Assembly (NCBI GenBank): GCA_030679805.1
Contig: JAUXST010000386.1
Span: 1-14,214 of the forward strand
Direction of reading: 5' to 3'
DNA length: 14,214 nt
Source: Reyranella sp.
GTDB lineage: Bacteria > Pseudomonadota > Alphaproteobacteria > Reyranellales > Reyranellaceae
Within the stretch, counting starts at the first letter, position 1. The number at the start of each line of letters is the position of its first letter. The notes below the pieces were generated by a model. That model saw only the letters and a program-made list of their open reading frames with translations, was not told the DNA's origin and did not search any database. Positions 1-6,636 of the stretch are shown piece by piece. The position numbers and the translations under genes are program-made.

Positions 1-1
1 G

Positions 2-61
2 GTCGAGGTCGCACAGGCGTTGATCCGCCAGCACGATCTCGAGCCGGCGTTGGTCCACTAG
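2..61 (+). CDS. C-terminal end of an unidentified gene (partial)
   Basis: From base 2 the + strand reads an open frame of 19 codons (beginning VEVAQALIRQ and ending EPALVH) closed by TAG at 59-61. The codons look like those of the surrounding real genes, with a G/C-rich third position, and the frame would converge on ptsN, whose stop lies 41 bp further on. Only the tail is present, so no family can be named. It could also be a chance open frame, because 60 bases is too little to judge by coding bias. Confidence 0.35.
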   Translation, partial: VEVAQALIRQHDLEPALVH

Positions 62-94
62 ACTCGCGGGAAAGTCAGACTCGAGGGAAAAATC
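61..94. repeat. Imperfect 17-bp tandem direct repeat between convergent gene ends
   Basis: Two adjacent units start with GACTCG and run into GGGAAA: 61-73 and 78-90, identical at 12 of 13 positions, period 17. The repeat starts at the last base of the upstream stop codon and ends just before the ptsN stop. A 5-bp inverted repeat CTCGA/TCGAG (80-84 and 93-97) overlaps the second copy. It is too weak to call a terminator. The repeat may simply be a small slippage duplication. Confidence 0.4.
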
Positions 95-102
95 GAGGCG
101 GT

Positions 103-573
103 TCAGGCGGCGCTTTGGGCCTGGATCGGCTCGACCAGCAAAGCGTAAAGCGCCTCGGCACTCTCGGTCGCCCGCAGCTTGTCGACGAGGCTGCGGTCGC
201 GCAGCAGACGCGAAACGCGGGCGAGCGCCTTGAGGTGGTCAGCGCCGGCGCCCTCGGGAGCCACCAGCAGAAAAACGATGTCGACTGGCCGATCGTCGAT
301 CGCGTCGAAGGCAATCGGTTGGGCGAGCCGGGCGAACAGGCCGCGCGGCGTGGCGATCGCCGCCATGCGACCATGAGGGATGGCAATTCCGCCGCCAATG
401 CCGGTCGACCCCAGGGCTTCGCGCTCGATCAGGCGGTCGAAAAGACGGCGCTCATCGAGCGCCAAAAAACCGGCCGCGCGGCTGGCCAATTCCGCCAGAA
501 GGGCTTTCTTGCCGGACGTCTTCACGCTGGCCAGAACGGCCTCGGGGCCGGTCAGCAAATCAGCGATTTCCAC
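103..573 (-). CDS. ptsN: Nitrogen-regulatory PTS protein EIIA-Ntr
   Basis: This 156-residue protein is the phosphate acceptor at the end of the nitrogen-related phosphotransferase chain (PtsP to NPr to PtsN). It is a cytoplasmic regulator rather than a sugar transporter, and in other Proteobacteria it binds and tunes partners such as potassium-uptake and stress-signalling proteins. The EIIA type-2 signature is clear: GIAIPHGR at residues 62-69 places the phosphorylated histidine at H67. The full domain and normal length (about 150-160) are present. The start is GTG at 571-573, preceded by GGTGGA about five bases upstream; no in-frame ATG fits better. It lies 117 bp downstream of rpoN on the same strand, the usual partner order, but the hpf gene that normally sits between them is absent. 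A separate sigma-70-like promoter precedes it. Confidence 0.93.
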   Translation of the reverse strand: MEIADLLTGPEAVLASVKTSGKKALLAELASRAAGFLALDERRLFDRLIEREALGSTGIGGGIAIPHGRMAAIATPRGLFARLAQPIAFDAIDDRPVDIVFLLVAPEGAGADHLKALARVSRLLRDRSLVDKLRATESAEALYALLVEPIQAQSAA

Positions 574-630
574 AATTCCACCAATGGGTTAGTGGGCGAA
601 CGCAGAATCCGCCCCGGCGAGAGAGGCGAC

Positions 631-659
631 CCTATAGGCGCGTCCTTGGGATCGGTCAA
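631..659 (-). promoter_or_regulatory. Candidate sigma-70-type promoter for ptsN
   Basis: On the - strand TTGACC (654-659) and TATAGG (631-636) are separated by exactly 17 bp. This matches the housekeeping -35 box at 5 of 6 positions and the -10 box at 4 of 6. The predicted start near 624 gives a leader of about 50 bases to the GTG of ptsN. It lies in the 117-bp rpoN-ptsN gap, so ptsN may be expressed independently as well as by read-through from rpoN. Confidence 0.5.
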
Positions 660-690
660 GCCACCCTTCGCGGCGGCCATTGCCGGCGCC

Positions 691-2229
691 TCAGTCGGCC
701 GGACCGCCGAGGGCCTGCGCCGCGAGCGCAGCGCTCGGCATCGCGGCGGGAAGGCTTCGGCTCATGCCCAGTCGGCCAAGGCGTCGACGCTCGGCCGACG
801 ATGGAATGCGCATGGCCTCGCGATATTTGGCAACGGTGCGGCGGGCGATCTCGACACCTTCGCCCTTGAGCAGATCGACGATGCGATCGTCCGACAACGG
901 CTGGTGAGAACTCTCGCCGCCGACCAGAAGCCGGATACGCGAGCGCACCGATTCGGACGAGACGACCACGCCCGGCGTACGGGCCGGCAGGGAAGAGGTG
1001 AAGAAATACTTCAGCTCGAAGATGCCGCGCGGCGTGGCGATGTACTTGTTCGAGGTCACGCGACTCACCGTGCTTTCGTGCAGTTCGGTGGCAATGGCGA
1101 TGTCGCGCAATACGAGCGGCTTCAGCGCGCTCACGCCGTGGCGGAAGAATCCATCCTGCTGGCGGACGATCTCGCGCGCCACCTTCAGGATCGTGGTCGC
1201 ACGCTGCTCAAGGGTCTTGACCAGCCAATTGGCGGACTGGAAGCGCTCGGCGACGAAGGCACGATCGTTCTTGGCGCGAGCGCCCTTCATCAGCGTCGCG
1301 TGGTAGTTGCGATCGACCAGAACCTTGGGCAATGCGTCGGTGTTGAGTTCGATGAACCAGCCTTCTTCGCCGGTGTCGGGATCCTTGGCCGGCCGCAGGT
1401 AAAGGTCCGGCGCGACGGGCTGGATCGGCTCGAAATCGAAAGCCTGGCCAGGCCGCGGATCGAGCGTACGCAGCTCCGACAGCATGTCGCGCAGATCCTC
1501 GTCATCGACGCCGCAACGGCGACGCAGCTGGCCGAGCTCTCCGGCGGCCACGAGGTCGAGATTGTCGAGCAGGGCCTTCATCGCCGGATCCAAGCGATCA
1601 CGCTCCACCAGCTGGGCCGCCAGACACTCGGCGACCGAGCGGGCGAACAAGCCGGCCGGTTCGATCTGGCGCAGCCGCGCCCAGACGGCCTCGACCGAAT
1701 CGGTGCTGGCACCCGTCGCCTCGGCGACGCTGGCAGCATCCAGCCGGCAATAGCCGGCTTCATCGAGCCCCTCGGCGAGCTTCAGGGCGATCCGCCTCTC
1801 GTCCGCGCCGGCAAACAGCAAGTCGATCTGTTCTAGGACATAGACCGCGAGTGAGCGCGGACGGCCGGCGACGAAGTCGAGCGCATCGGGGACTCCCTCG
1901 CGCTGGCCGACCGTGCTGGCCGTCGCATCGCCGCCACGGTCCGCGTGTTCGCGCGTCCAACGGTCGTCGGCCTCGGCCAGCGCCGGCGCGGCCGCCGCCA
2001 AAGCCTCGGCAGTGTCGGTCGGTGCATCGAGGACGGGGGCATCGGGTTCGGCGATCGGGCCATCATCCGAGGCGCCCTCCGACAACAGCGGGTTCTTTTC
2101 GAGTTCCTGTTGGATGAAGGCGGCGAGTTCGAGGTGCGAGAATTGCAGCAGCTTGATCGCCTGCTGAAGCTGCGGTGTCATCGCCAACGTCTGGCGGGAC
2201 GCCAATAGGAGACTCGGACCGATACGCAT
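691..2229 (-). CDS. rpoN: RNA polymerase sigma-54 factor
   Basis: RpoN directs RNA polymerase to -24/-12 promoters, which need an AAA+ enhancer-binding activator to open. The protein is 512 residues with the family's three parts. The N-terminal activator-interacting region I runs from about 1 to 50 (QTLAMTPQLQQAIKLLQ followed by LELAAFIQQELEKNPLL). An acidic, variable region II follows. The core-binding and DNA-binding part includes a helix-turn-helix near 373-402 and the diagnostic RpoN box ARRTVAKYRE at 462-471. I chose ATG at 2227-2229 over the longer TTG at 2239-2241, because GGGGG sits five bases before the ATG and the family usually begins close to region I. About 30 residues trail after the RpoN box region, more than the short tail I expect. 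A perfect sigma-54 promoter lies upstream, suggesting autoregulation. Confidence 0.96.
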   Translation of the reverse strand: MRIGPSLLLASRQTLAMTPQLQQAIKLLQFSHLELAAFIQQELEKNPLLSEGASDDGPIAEPDAPVLDAPTDTAEALAAAAPALAEADDRWTREHADRGGDATASTVGQREGVPDALDFVAGRPRSLAVYVLEQIDLLFAGADERRIALKLAEGLDEAGYCRLDAASVAEATGASTDSVEAVWARLRQIEPAGLFARSVAECLAAQLVERDRLDPAMKALLDNLDLVAAGELGQLRRRCGVDDEDLRDMLSELRTLDPRPGQAFDFEPIQPVAPDLYLRPAKDPDTGEEGWFIELNTDALPKVLVDRNYHATLMKGARAKNDRAFVAERFQSANWLVKTLEQRATTILKVAREIVRQQDGFFRHGVSALKPLVLRDIAIATELHESTVSRVTSNKYIATPRGIFELKYFFTSSLPARTPGVVVSSESVRSRIRLLVGGESSHQPLSDDRIVDLLKGEGVEIARRTVAKYREAMRIPSSAERRRLGRLGMSRSLPAAMPSAALAAQALGGPAD

Positions 2230-2275
2230 CGTTACCCCCAACTCCGAGGGCCAAAGACCCTCGCTGGAAATCTAA

Positions 2276-2291
2276 TGCAATAGTCGTGCCA
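2276..2291 (-). promoter_or_regulatory. Sigma-54 (-24/-12) promoter in front of rpoN
   Basis: The - strand reads TGGCACG-ACTA-TTGCA. This matches every position of the sigma-54 consensus TGGCACG-N4-TTGC(A/T), with the invariant GG (2290-2289) and GC (2278-2277) separated by 10 bp. Counting 12 bases on from the -12 element puts transcription start near 2265, a leader of about 35 bases before the rpoN ATG. The site lies in the 82-bp gap between rnd and rpoN. That sigma-54 controls its own gene is an inference; the effect could be activation or repression. Confidence 0.8.
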
Positions 2292-2311
2292 AAGTCACAT
2301 ACAATCTAATT

Positions 2312-2923
2312 TCAGTGTGCAAATATATCAATTTCGGGCCAGCCCGCGATATCCAGGCGGGCCCGGCTGGGCAGAAACTGGAAGGCTGCTCGAGCCAAAT
2401 CTTCCCGGCCTTCCCGCTTCAGGAGCCCGTCCAGCTTGACCTTGAGCGCATGCAAATACAGCACGTCCGACGCCGCATAGGCCATCTGCTCGTCGCTCAG
2501 CTTTTCCGCCCCCCAATCGGAGGTCTGCTGCTGCTTGGACAAATCCACGGCCAGCAGCTCCTTGCAGAGATCCTTCAGTCCGAACTTGTCGGTGAAGGTC
2601 CGCACGAGCTTGGCGGCGATCTTGGTGCAATAGACCGGCTCGCAGCGCACGCCGAGCGCGTGCTCAAGGACGGCGATGTCGAAGCGGCCGAAGTGGAAGA
2701 GCTTCAGGACCTTGGGATCGGCAATCAGCGCCGCCAGCCTCGGCGCCTTGATCGGGCCACGCGGCATCTGGACCAGATGGGCATTGCCGTCGCCGGCCGA
2801 GAGCTGGACCAGGCAGAGCCGGTCGCGATGGGGGTTGAGACCCATCGTCTCGGTATCGATGGCCACGATGGGCCCGAACGACAGGTCGGCGGGAAGATCG
2901 CCGCGGTGAAGGCTGATCGCCAT
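2312..2923 (-). CDS. rnd: Ribonuclease D, short HRDC-less form
   Basis: This is a 203-residue DEDDy 3'-5' exoribonuclease. RNase D trims the 3' ends of tRNA precursors and other small RNAs in the cytoplasm, using two metal ions. All catalytic motifs are visible: Exo I D23-T-E25, Exo II with D82 in HFGRFDIAVLEHAL, and Exo III Y149-x3-D153 (YAASDVLYLHAL). The E. coli enzyme has two C-terminal HRDC domains (about 375 residues in all). This protein stops right after the nuclease domain, the common alphaproteobacterial form, so I do not regard it as truncated. The ATG at 2921-2923 has only a weak GAGG about 10 bases upstream. It begins 26 bp after the 3' end of a tRNA-Leu gene on the same strand and is probably transcribed with it. 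An annotation as 'ribonuclease H-like' or 'rnd-like' would mean the same gene. Confidence 0.9.
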   Translation of the reverse strand: MAISLHRGDLPADLSFGPIVAIDTETMGLNPHRDRLCLVQLSAGDGNAHLVQMPRGPIKAPRLAALIADPKVLKLFHFGRFDIAVLEHALGVRCEPVYCTKIAAKLVRTFTDKFGLKDLCKELLAVDLSKQQQTSDWGAEKLSDEQMAYAASDVLYLHALKVKLDGLLKREGREDLARAAFQFLPSRARLDIAGWPEIDIFAH

Positions 2924-2949
2924 TTAACGGATGCCTCGCAAGCCCTGCA

Positions 2950-3034
<85 letters not shown>

Positions 3035-3060
3035 ACGGCATGCGGGCTGTTGCGGGCCGT

Positions 3061-3089
3061 GAGTTAGGGCGAGGCCGCGCCGATGTCAA
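3061..3089 (-). promoter_or_regulatory. Candidate promoter for tRNA-Leu and rnd
   Basis: On the - strand a perfect TTGACA (3089-3084) is followed after 17 bp by TAACTC (3066-3061), a poor -10 box. Start of transcription would be near 3054, about 20 bases before the mature tRNA end. The -35 box and position support it; the weak -10 element lowers confidence. Confidence 0.4.
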
Positions 3090-3113
3090 CCATAGTGCCT
3101 TTGCGTCATGCTC

Positions 3114-3141
3114 TTGCACCGGAACAACGATAAGCTATAGG
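3114..3141 (+). promoter_or_regulatory. Candidate promoter for the NDUFA9-like gene
   Basis: TTGCAC (3114-3119) and TATAGG (3136-3141) are spaced by 16 bp on the + strand. The projected start, near 3148, is only about two bases before the ATG at 3150, which would make the transcript nearly leaderless. This agrees with the lack of a clear Shine-Dalgarno sequence. The 3035-3149 gap thus appears to serve two divergent transcripts. Confidence 0.35.
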
Positions 3142-3149
3142 CAGCTTCC

Positions 3150-4103
3150 ATGAGCATCAGGCAGGTCACGGTTTTCGGCGGCAGCGGCTTCATCGGCCGG
3201 GCCATTGTGCGGGCGCTGGCGCAGGAGGGCCTGCGGGTGCGGGTCGCCGTGCGCAGGATCGAACTTGCGGAATCCGTCAAGACCGCGGGCGACGTCGGCC
3301 AGATCACCGTGATGCGGACCAATCTCAGGAACGCCCCGTCGGTGGCGGCAGCGATTGCCGGCAGCGAGGCCGTGATCAATGCGGCCGGCATTCCCTTCCA
3401 GCGCGGCCGCCAGCGCTACCAGACGGTCCATGTCGCCGGCGCTCGCGCCATCGCCGAAGCAGCAAGTGCCGCCGGCGTCGAACGGCTGATTCATATGTCG
3501 GGCATTGGCGCCGACCACCGCAGCTCGAAGAACCGTTACGTGCAGTCCAAGGTCGGCGCGGAAGACGCGATCGTCGCCGGTTTTCCGTCGGCAACGATCC
3601 TGCGGCCCAGCGTGGTCTTCGGGCCCGACGATGCGATGTTCAATCGCCTGGCACGGATCGCCGCCGTGGCGCCGTTCGTCCCGGTCGTGGGCAGTGGTTC
3701 GGCCAAGGTCCAGCCTGTCTTCGTGGGCGACGTCGGCAGCGCCGCCGCGGCGGTCCTCGCCCGTCCGGAGACGGCGAAGGCCGTGTTCGAGCTGGGCGGA
3801 CCGCGCGTCTACACCTATCGCGAGATCGCGGCCCTCGTGCTGCGTGAAATCGGTCGCGACAAGCCGATCCTGGGGGTGCCGGCCTCGCTGATGAAGATCG
3901 CCGGCTTCTTCGCCGAATTCCTGCCGGTCCCGCCGCTCACCCACGACCAGGTCGATCTCCTGACGCAGGACAATGTCGCCCGCCCCGGTGCGCCCGGCCT
4001 GGCCGCCCTCGGCATTCAGGCGACGGCCGCCGAGGCCATCCTGCCGACTTACCTGGACCGTTTCCGCGTCGGCGGACGCTACAACCAGCACGCTCCCGCC
4101 TGA
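3150..4103 (+). CDS. NDUFA9-like NAD(P)-dependent epimerase / complex I-associated protein
   Basis: This 317-residue atypical short-chain dehydrogenase has an N-terminal Rossmann fold: beta strand TVFGGSGFIG with the nucleotide-binding glycines in GGSGFIG (10-16), followed later by INAAGIP near 76-82. It resembles the 'complex I NDUFA9 subunit family' seen in alphaproteobacteria, which is related to the mitochondrial accessory subunit NDUFA9. A Y130-x3-K134 pair (YVQSK) and an upstream serine in HMSGIG match an extended-SDR active site. A role at complex I or in quinone-linked metabolism is family knowledge, not visible here; no nuo genes are in the window. The ATG at 3150 has no good Shine-Dalgarno sequence. 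It stands alone, divergent from tRNA-Leu/rnd and separated from gltD by 250 bp. An ordinary NAD-dependent epimerase remains possible. Confidence 0.82.
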   Translation: MSIRQVTVFGGSGFIGRAIVRALAQEGLRVRVAVRRIELAESVKTAGDVGQITVMRTNLRNAPSVAAAIAGSEAVINAAGIPFQRGRQRYQTVHVAGARAIAEAASAAGVERLIHMSGIGADHRSSKNRYVQSKVGAEDAIVAGFPSATILRPSVVFGPDDAMFNRLARIAAVAPFVPVVGSGSAKVQPVFVGDVGSAAAAVLARPETAKAVFELGGPRVYTYREIAALVLREIGRDKPILGVPASLMKIAGFFAEFLPVPPLTHDQVDLLTQDNVARPGAPGLAALGIQATAAEAILPTYLDRFRVGGRYNQHAPA

Positions 4104-4302
4104 AAGCGACGATCTGTTTTCCCGCAGGCGTTCACATGTCTTCTCTTATTAGTCCTGATATGGTACTATATTTAGACACCTCCTCAGATCTAACCGCCGC
4201 ATATGCCCATAGGATTCTTTTTGTCTGATAATTAGGTCAGTAATATTGACTATAAGCCAAATCTATGATGAATAAGCGATGGGCGCGCAGCTTTGACGCC
4301 AG
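4104..4302. other. AT-rich gap upstream of the gltD sigma-54 promoter
   Basis: No credible gene lies here. By my count 4141-4260 is about 37% GC, far below the neighbouring genes. Three weak signals can be seen. An inverted repeat CGCCTG (4097-4102) / CAGGCG (4125-4130) spans the end of the preceding gene and could be a poor terminator; it has a long loop and no clean T-run. A dyad GTCA-N7-TGAC lies at 4236-4250, about 85 bases before the predicted gltD start, where an enhancer-binding activator could sit. On the - strand, 4258-4270 matches 7 of 9 defined positions of the IHF consensus, between that dyad and the promoter. I found no NtrC-like GCAC dyad or NifA-like TGT-N10-ACA. Confidence 0.35.
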
Positions 4303-4318
4303 CGGCACGCCCTTTGCG
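4303..4318 (+). promoter_or_regulatory. Sigma-54 (-24/-12) promoter in front of gltD
   Basis: The + strand reads CGGCACG-CCCT-TTGCG. The invariant GG (4304-4305) and GC (4316-4317) are present with the required 10 bp between them. Only the two outermost consensus positions differ (C for T and G for A/T). Transcription would start near 4329, giving a leader of about 25 bases that carries the GAGGG ribosome site of gltD. I see no convincing sigma-70 promoter in its place: TTGACG at 4293 is 20 bp from the nearest TAATAA. Confidence 0.72.
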
Positions 4319-4353
4319 TAATAAAATTACATCATTGATTCGAGGGCTTGGTC

Positions 4354-5796
4354 ATGGCCGAAAGGATGCTGAAGTTCGTCGGAACGTCGCAGGCCATGCC
4401 GGACAAGCGCCCGGCCGCCGAGCGCCGCCGCGACTTCGATGAGATCTACAGCAACTACGCCCGCGAGAAGGCGGCGGAACAGGCGGCACGGTGCTCGCAG
4501 TGCGGCGTGCCGTTCTGCCAGATCCATTGCCCGCTGCAGAACAACATTCCCGACTGGCTAAAATTCACGGCGGAAGGCCGACTCGAGGAAGCCTACGAAC
4601 TCTCGGCGGCGACGAACAACTTCCCGGAGATCTGCGGCCGCATCTGCCCGCAGGATCGCCTGTGCGAGGGCAACTGCGTCATCGAGAAGGGATTCGACGC
4701 CGTCACCATCGGCTCGGTCGAAAAGTTCATCACCGATACCGCCTGGAACCAGGGCTGGGTGAAGCCGATCCGCCCGCGCCGGGAGCGCGCCGAAAGCGTC
4801 GGCATCGTCGGCGCCGGCCCCGCGGGCCTTGCCGCCGCCGAGCAACTGCGCCGCAAGGGCTACCAGGTGGCGATCTACGACCGCTACGACCGCGTCGGCG
4901 GCCTGCTGATCTACGGCATCCCCAACTTCAAGCTCGAGAAGGATATCGTGCAGCGCCGCGAGCAACTGCTGCGCGACTCGCAGGTGGCGTTCCATCTCGA
5001 TTGCGAGGTGGGTCGCGATATCTCGTTGGCGGAACTGCGCCGGCGACACGGCGCCGTCCTGATCGCGACCGGCGTCTACAAGGCACGCGACATCGCAGCG
5101 CCCGGCGTCGGGCTGCCCGGCATCGCAGCGGCCCTCGATTATCTCACCGCCTCCAACCGCAGCGGCCTGGGCGATGCGGTGCCGGGAATCGAATCGGGCG
5201 CGCTGCATGCCGAGGGCAAGAATGTCGTGGTGGTGGGCGGCGGCGACACCGCGATGGACTGCGTGCGCACGGCCGTGCGCCAGGGTGCCAAGTCGGTGAA
5301 GTGTCTCTATCGCCGCGACCGCGCCAACATGCCGGGCTCGCAGCGTGAGGTGAAACACGCCGAGGAGGAAGGCGTCGAGTTCGTCTGGCTGTCGGCGCCG
5401 CAGGGCTTCCTCGGCAAGGATCACGTCAGCCACGTGCGGACCGTGCGCATCCATCTCGGCATGCCCGACGCATCGGGCCGCCAGACGCCGCAGGAGATCC
5501 CCAACAGCCACGCGAACATCGAGGCCGACCTCGTGCTGAAGGCGCTGGGCTTCGATCCGGAGGATCTGCCCGCGGCACTGGCCACGCCCGATCTCGGCGT
5601 CACCGGCTGGGGCACGCTGGACATCGACTGGCGCAACATGATGACCAGCCTCGACGGCGTGTTCGCCGCCGGCGACATCGTGCGCGGCGCGTCGCTGGTG
5701 GTGTGGGCGGTGCGCGACGGCCGCGACGCCGCCGAGCGGATCCATTCATACCTGACAACCAAGGCCCTGAACGCTCAACGGATAGCGGCGGAGTGA
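4354..5796 (+). CDS. gltD: Glutamate synthase (NADPH) small subunit
   Basis: The beta subunit of bacterial glutamate synthase oxidises NADPH through FAD and passes electrons through 4Fe-4S centres to GltB. At 480 residues it is full length. The N-terminal cysteine-rich domain has C47-x2-C50-x4-C55-x3-C59 and C94, C98, C104, C108. The FAD-binding glycines are GAGPAG (153-158), the NADPH fold has GGGDTA (295-300), and the C-terminal FAD motif is GVFAAGDIVRGASLVVWAV. I chose ATG at 4354, with GAGGG seven bases upstream, over the in-frame TTG at 4348. It is the first gene of a five-gene same-strand run. Unlike the common adjacent arrangement, it is separated from gltB by two small genes. It is probably controlled by the sigma-54 promoter at 4303. 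Related NADPH-dependent flavoproteins (PreT/AegA type) share this fold, but gltB nearby settles the call. Confidence 0.96.
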   Translation: MAERMLKFVGTSQAMPDKRPAAERRRDFDEIYSNYAREKAAEQAARCSQCGVPFCQIHCPLQNNIPDWLKFTAEGRLEEAYELSAATNNFPEICGRICPQDRLCEGNCVIEKGFDAVTIGSVEKFITDTAWNQGWVKPIRPRRERAESVGIVGAGPAGLAAAEQLRRKGYQVAIYDRYDRVGGLLIYGIPNFKLEKDIVQRREQLLRDSQVAFHLDCEVGRDISLAELRRRHGAVLIATGVYKARDIAAPGVGLPGIAAALDYLTASNRSGLGDAVPGIESGALHAEGKNVVVVGGGDTAMDCVRTAVRQGAKSVKCLYRRDRANMPGSQREVKHAEEEGVEFVWLSAPQGFLGKDHVSHVRTVRIHLGMPDASGRQTPQEIPNSHANIEADLVLKALGFDPEDLPAALATPDLGVTGWGTLDIDWRNMMTSLDGVFAAGDIVRGASLVVWAVRDGRDAAERIHSYLTTKALNAQRIAAE

Positions 5797-5803
5797 GAGA
5801 CCG

Positions 5804-6415
5804 ATGCTGACGCTCTACGACTACATGGACTCCGGCAACGGCTACAAGGCGCGGCTCATGCTGGCGCAGCTCGGCCTGCCCTACAAGCTGGTAGAGCGCG
5901 ACATCCTGAAGGGTGAGACCCGCACGCCGGAGTTCCTGAAGCGCAATCCCAACGGCCGCATTCCGACCCTGCAGCTCGAGGATGGCAGCCACATCTTCGA
6001 ATCAGGTGCCATCATCTGGTATCTGGCCGAGGGCACGCCGCTCGCCCCCAAGGACCGCCGGGCGCGCGCAGAGACGCTGCAATGGATGTTCTTCGAGCAG
6101 TATAGCCACGAGCCCTACATCGCCGTGGCGCGCTTCTGGAAGCACTACCTGCCGAAGCTCACGCCCACGCAGGAAGCCGAGCTGCCCGACCGCATGAAGA
6201 AGGGTTACGCCGCGCTCGACGTCATGGAGAAGCACCTGGCGAACCGTCAGTACTTCGTCGACGAGCGCTACGGTCTGGCCGACATCGCGCTCTATGCCTA
6301 CACGCATGTCGCGCACGAGGGCGAGTTCGACTTGTCGAAGTATCCCGGCATCAACGCCTGGATGGCGCGGGTCGCCGCGCAGCCCAAGCACGTCACCATC
6401 ACCCACAAGAACTGA
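5804..6415 (+). CDS. Glutathione S-transferase family protein
   Basis: This 203-residue cytosolic protein has the two-domain GST layout: an N-terminal thioredoxin-like fold (about 1-78) and an all-helical C-terminal domain (about 90-195). In the first domain the cis-proline motif RIPTL (52-56) and E66-S67-GAI, which bind the glutathione gamma-glutamyl end, are present. A serine (S10) in the DSGN turn is the likely glutathione-activating residue. The C-terminal DERYGLADIALYAYTHVA carries the conserved buried aspartate of the N-capping box. The substrate cannot be read from sequence. It begins 7 bp after gltD, so it is almost certainly co-transcribed. It lies between the two glutamate synthase genes; glutamate feeds glutathione synthesis, but a functional link is only an inference. 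Confidence 0.88.
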   Translation: MLTLYDYMDSGNGYKARLMLAQLGLPYKLVERDILKGETRTPEFLKRNPNGRIPTLQLEDGSHIFESGAIIWYLAEGTPLAPKDRRARAETLQWMFFEQYSHEPYIAVARFWKHYLPKLTPTQEAELPDRMKKGYAALDVMEKHLANRQYFVDERYGLADIALYAYTHVAHEGEFDLSKYPGINAWMARVAAQPKHVTITHKN

Positions 6416-6429
6416 CGAGGGAGCAAACG

Positions 6430-6612
6430 ATGCCGATGATCAACGTTCAGATGTTCGAGGGCCGCACCACGGAGCAGCGCCGCAAACTGGCGAAGGAACT
6501 CACCGAGGGCACCTGCCGAGCGCTCGGCTGCACGCCGGCCGCGGTGCAGATCATCCTCACCGATATCAAGAAAGAGAACTGGGCCGAGGCCGGCAAGCTC
6601 TTCTCCGACTAG
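6430..6612 (+). CDS. 4-oxalocrotonate tautomerase family protein
   Basis: This is a 60-residue member of the tautomerase superfamily, small beta-alpha-beta proteins that work as oligomers with an N-terminal proline as catalytic base. After removal of the initiator methionine, Pro1 is exposed (MPMINVQMFEGR), and Arg11 of the classical enzyme is kept. The arginine expected at position 39 is glutamine here (AVQIILTDI), and position 50 is tryptophan (ENWAEAG) instead of phenylalanine. True 4-oxalocrotonate activity is therefore unlikely, and the substrate is unknown. GAGGGAG about seven bases before the ATG is a strong ribosome site. The gene starts 14 bp after the GST gene and ends 24 bp before gltB, inside the glutamate synthase run. 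It is too short for some gene finders and could be missed. Confidence 0.87.
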   Translation: MPMINVQMFEGRTTEQRRKLAKELTEGTCRALGCTPAAVQIILTDIKKENWAEAGKLFSD

Positions 6613-6636
6613 ACCTCAATTCCGGGAATCGACGTC

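Noticed and set aside
80..97. Possible bidirectional terminator (CTCGA, 8-base loop, TCGAG)
   Set aside because: The stem has only five pairs and the A/T run lies inside the loop rather than after the stem.
115..1836. A 573-codon open frame on the + strand opposite rpoN and ptsN
   Set aside because: It runs antisense to two proteins with unmistakable family motifs, has no recognisable domain, and is the kind of long shadow frame that high-GC coding produces.
691..2241. Longer rpoN starting at TTG 2241
   Set aside because: The only GGAG would touch the TTG with no spacing, while the ATG 12 bases downstream has GGGGG at a proper distance and gives the usual N-terminus.
3084..3099. A possible third sigma-54 site on the - strand (AGGCACT-N4-TTGAC) in front of tRNA-Leu
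   Set aside because: The essential GC of the -12 element is GA here. The same bases are better explained as the TTGACA -35 box of a housekeeping promoter.
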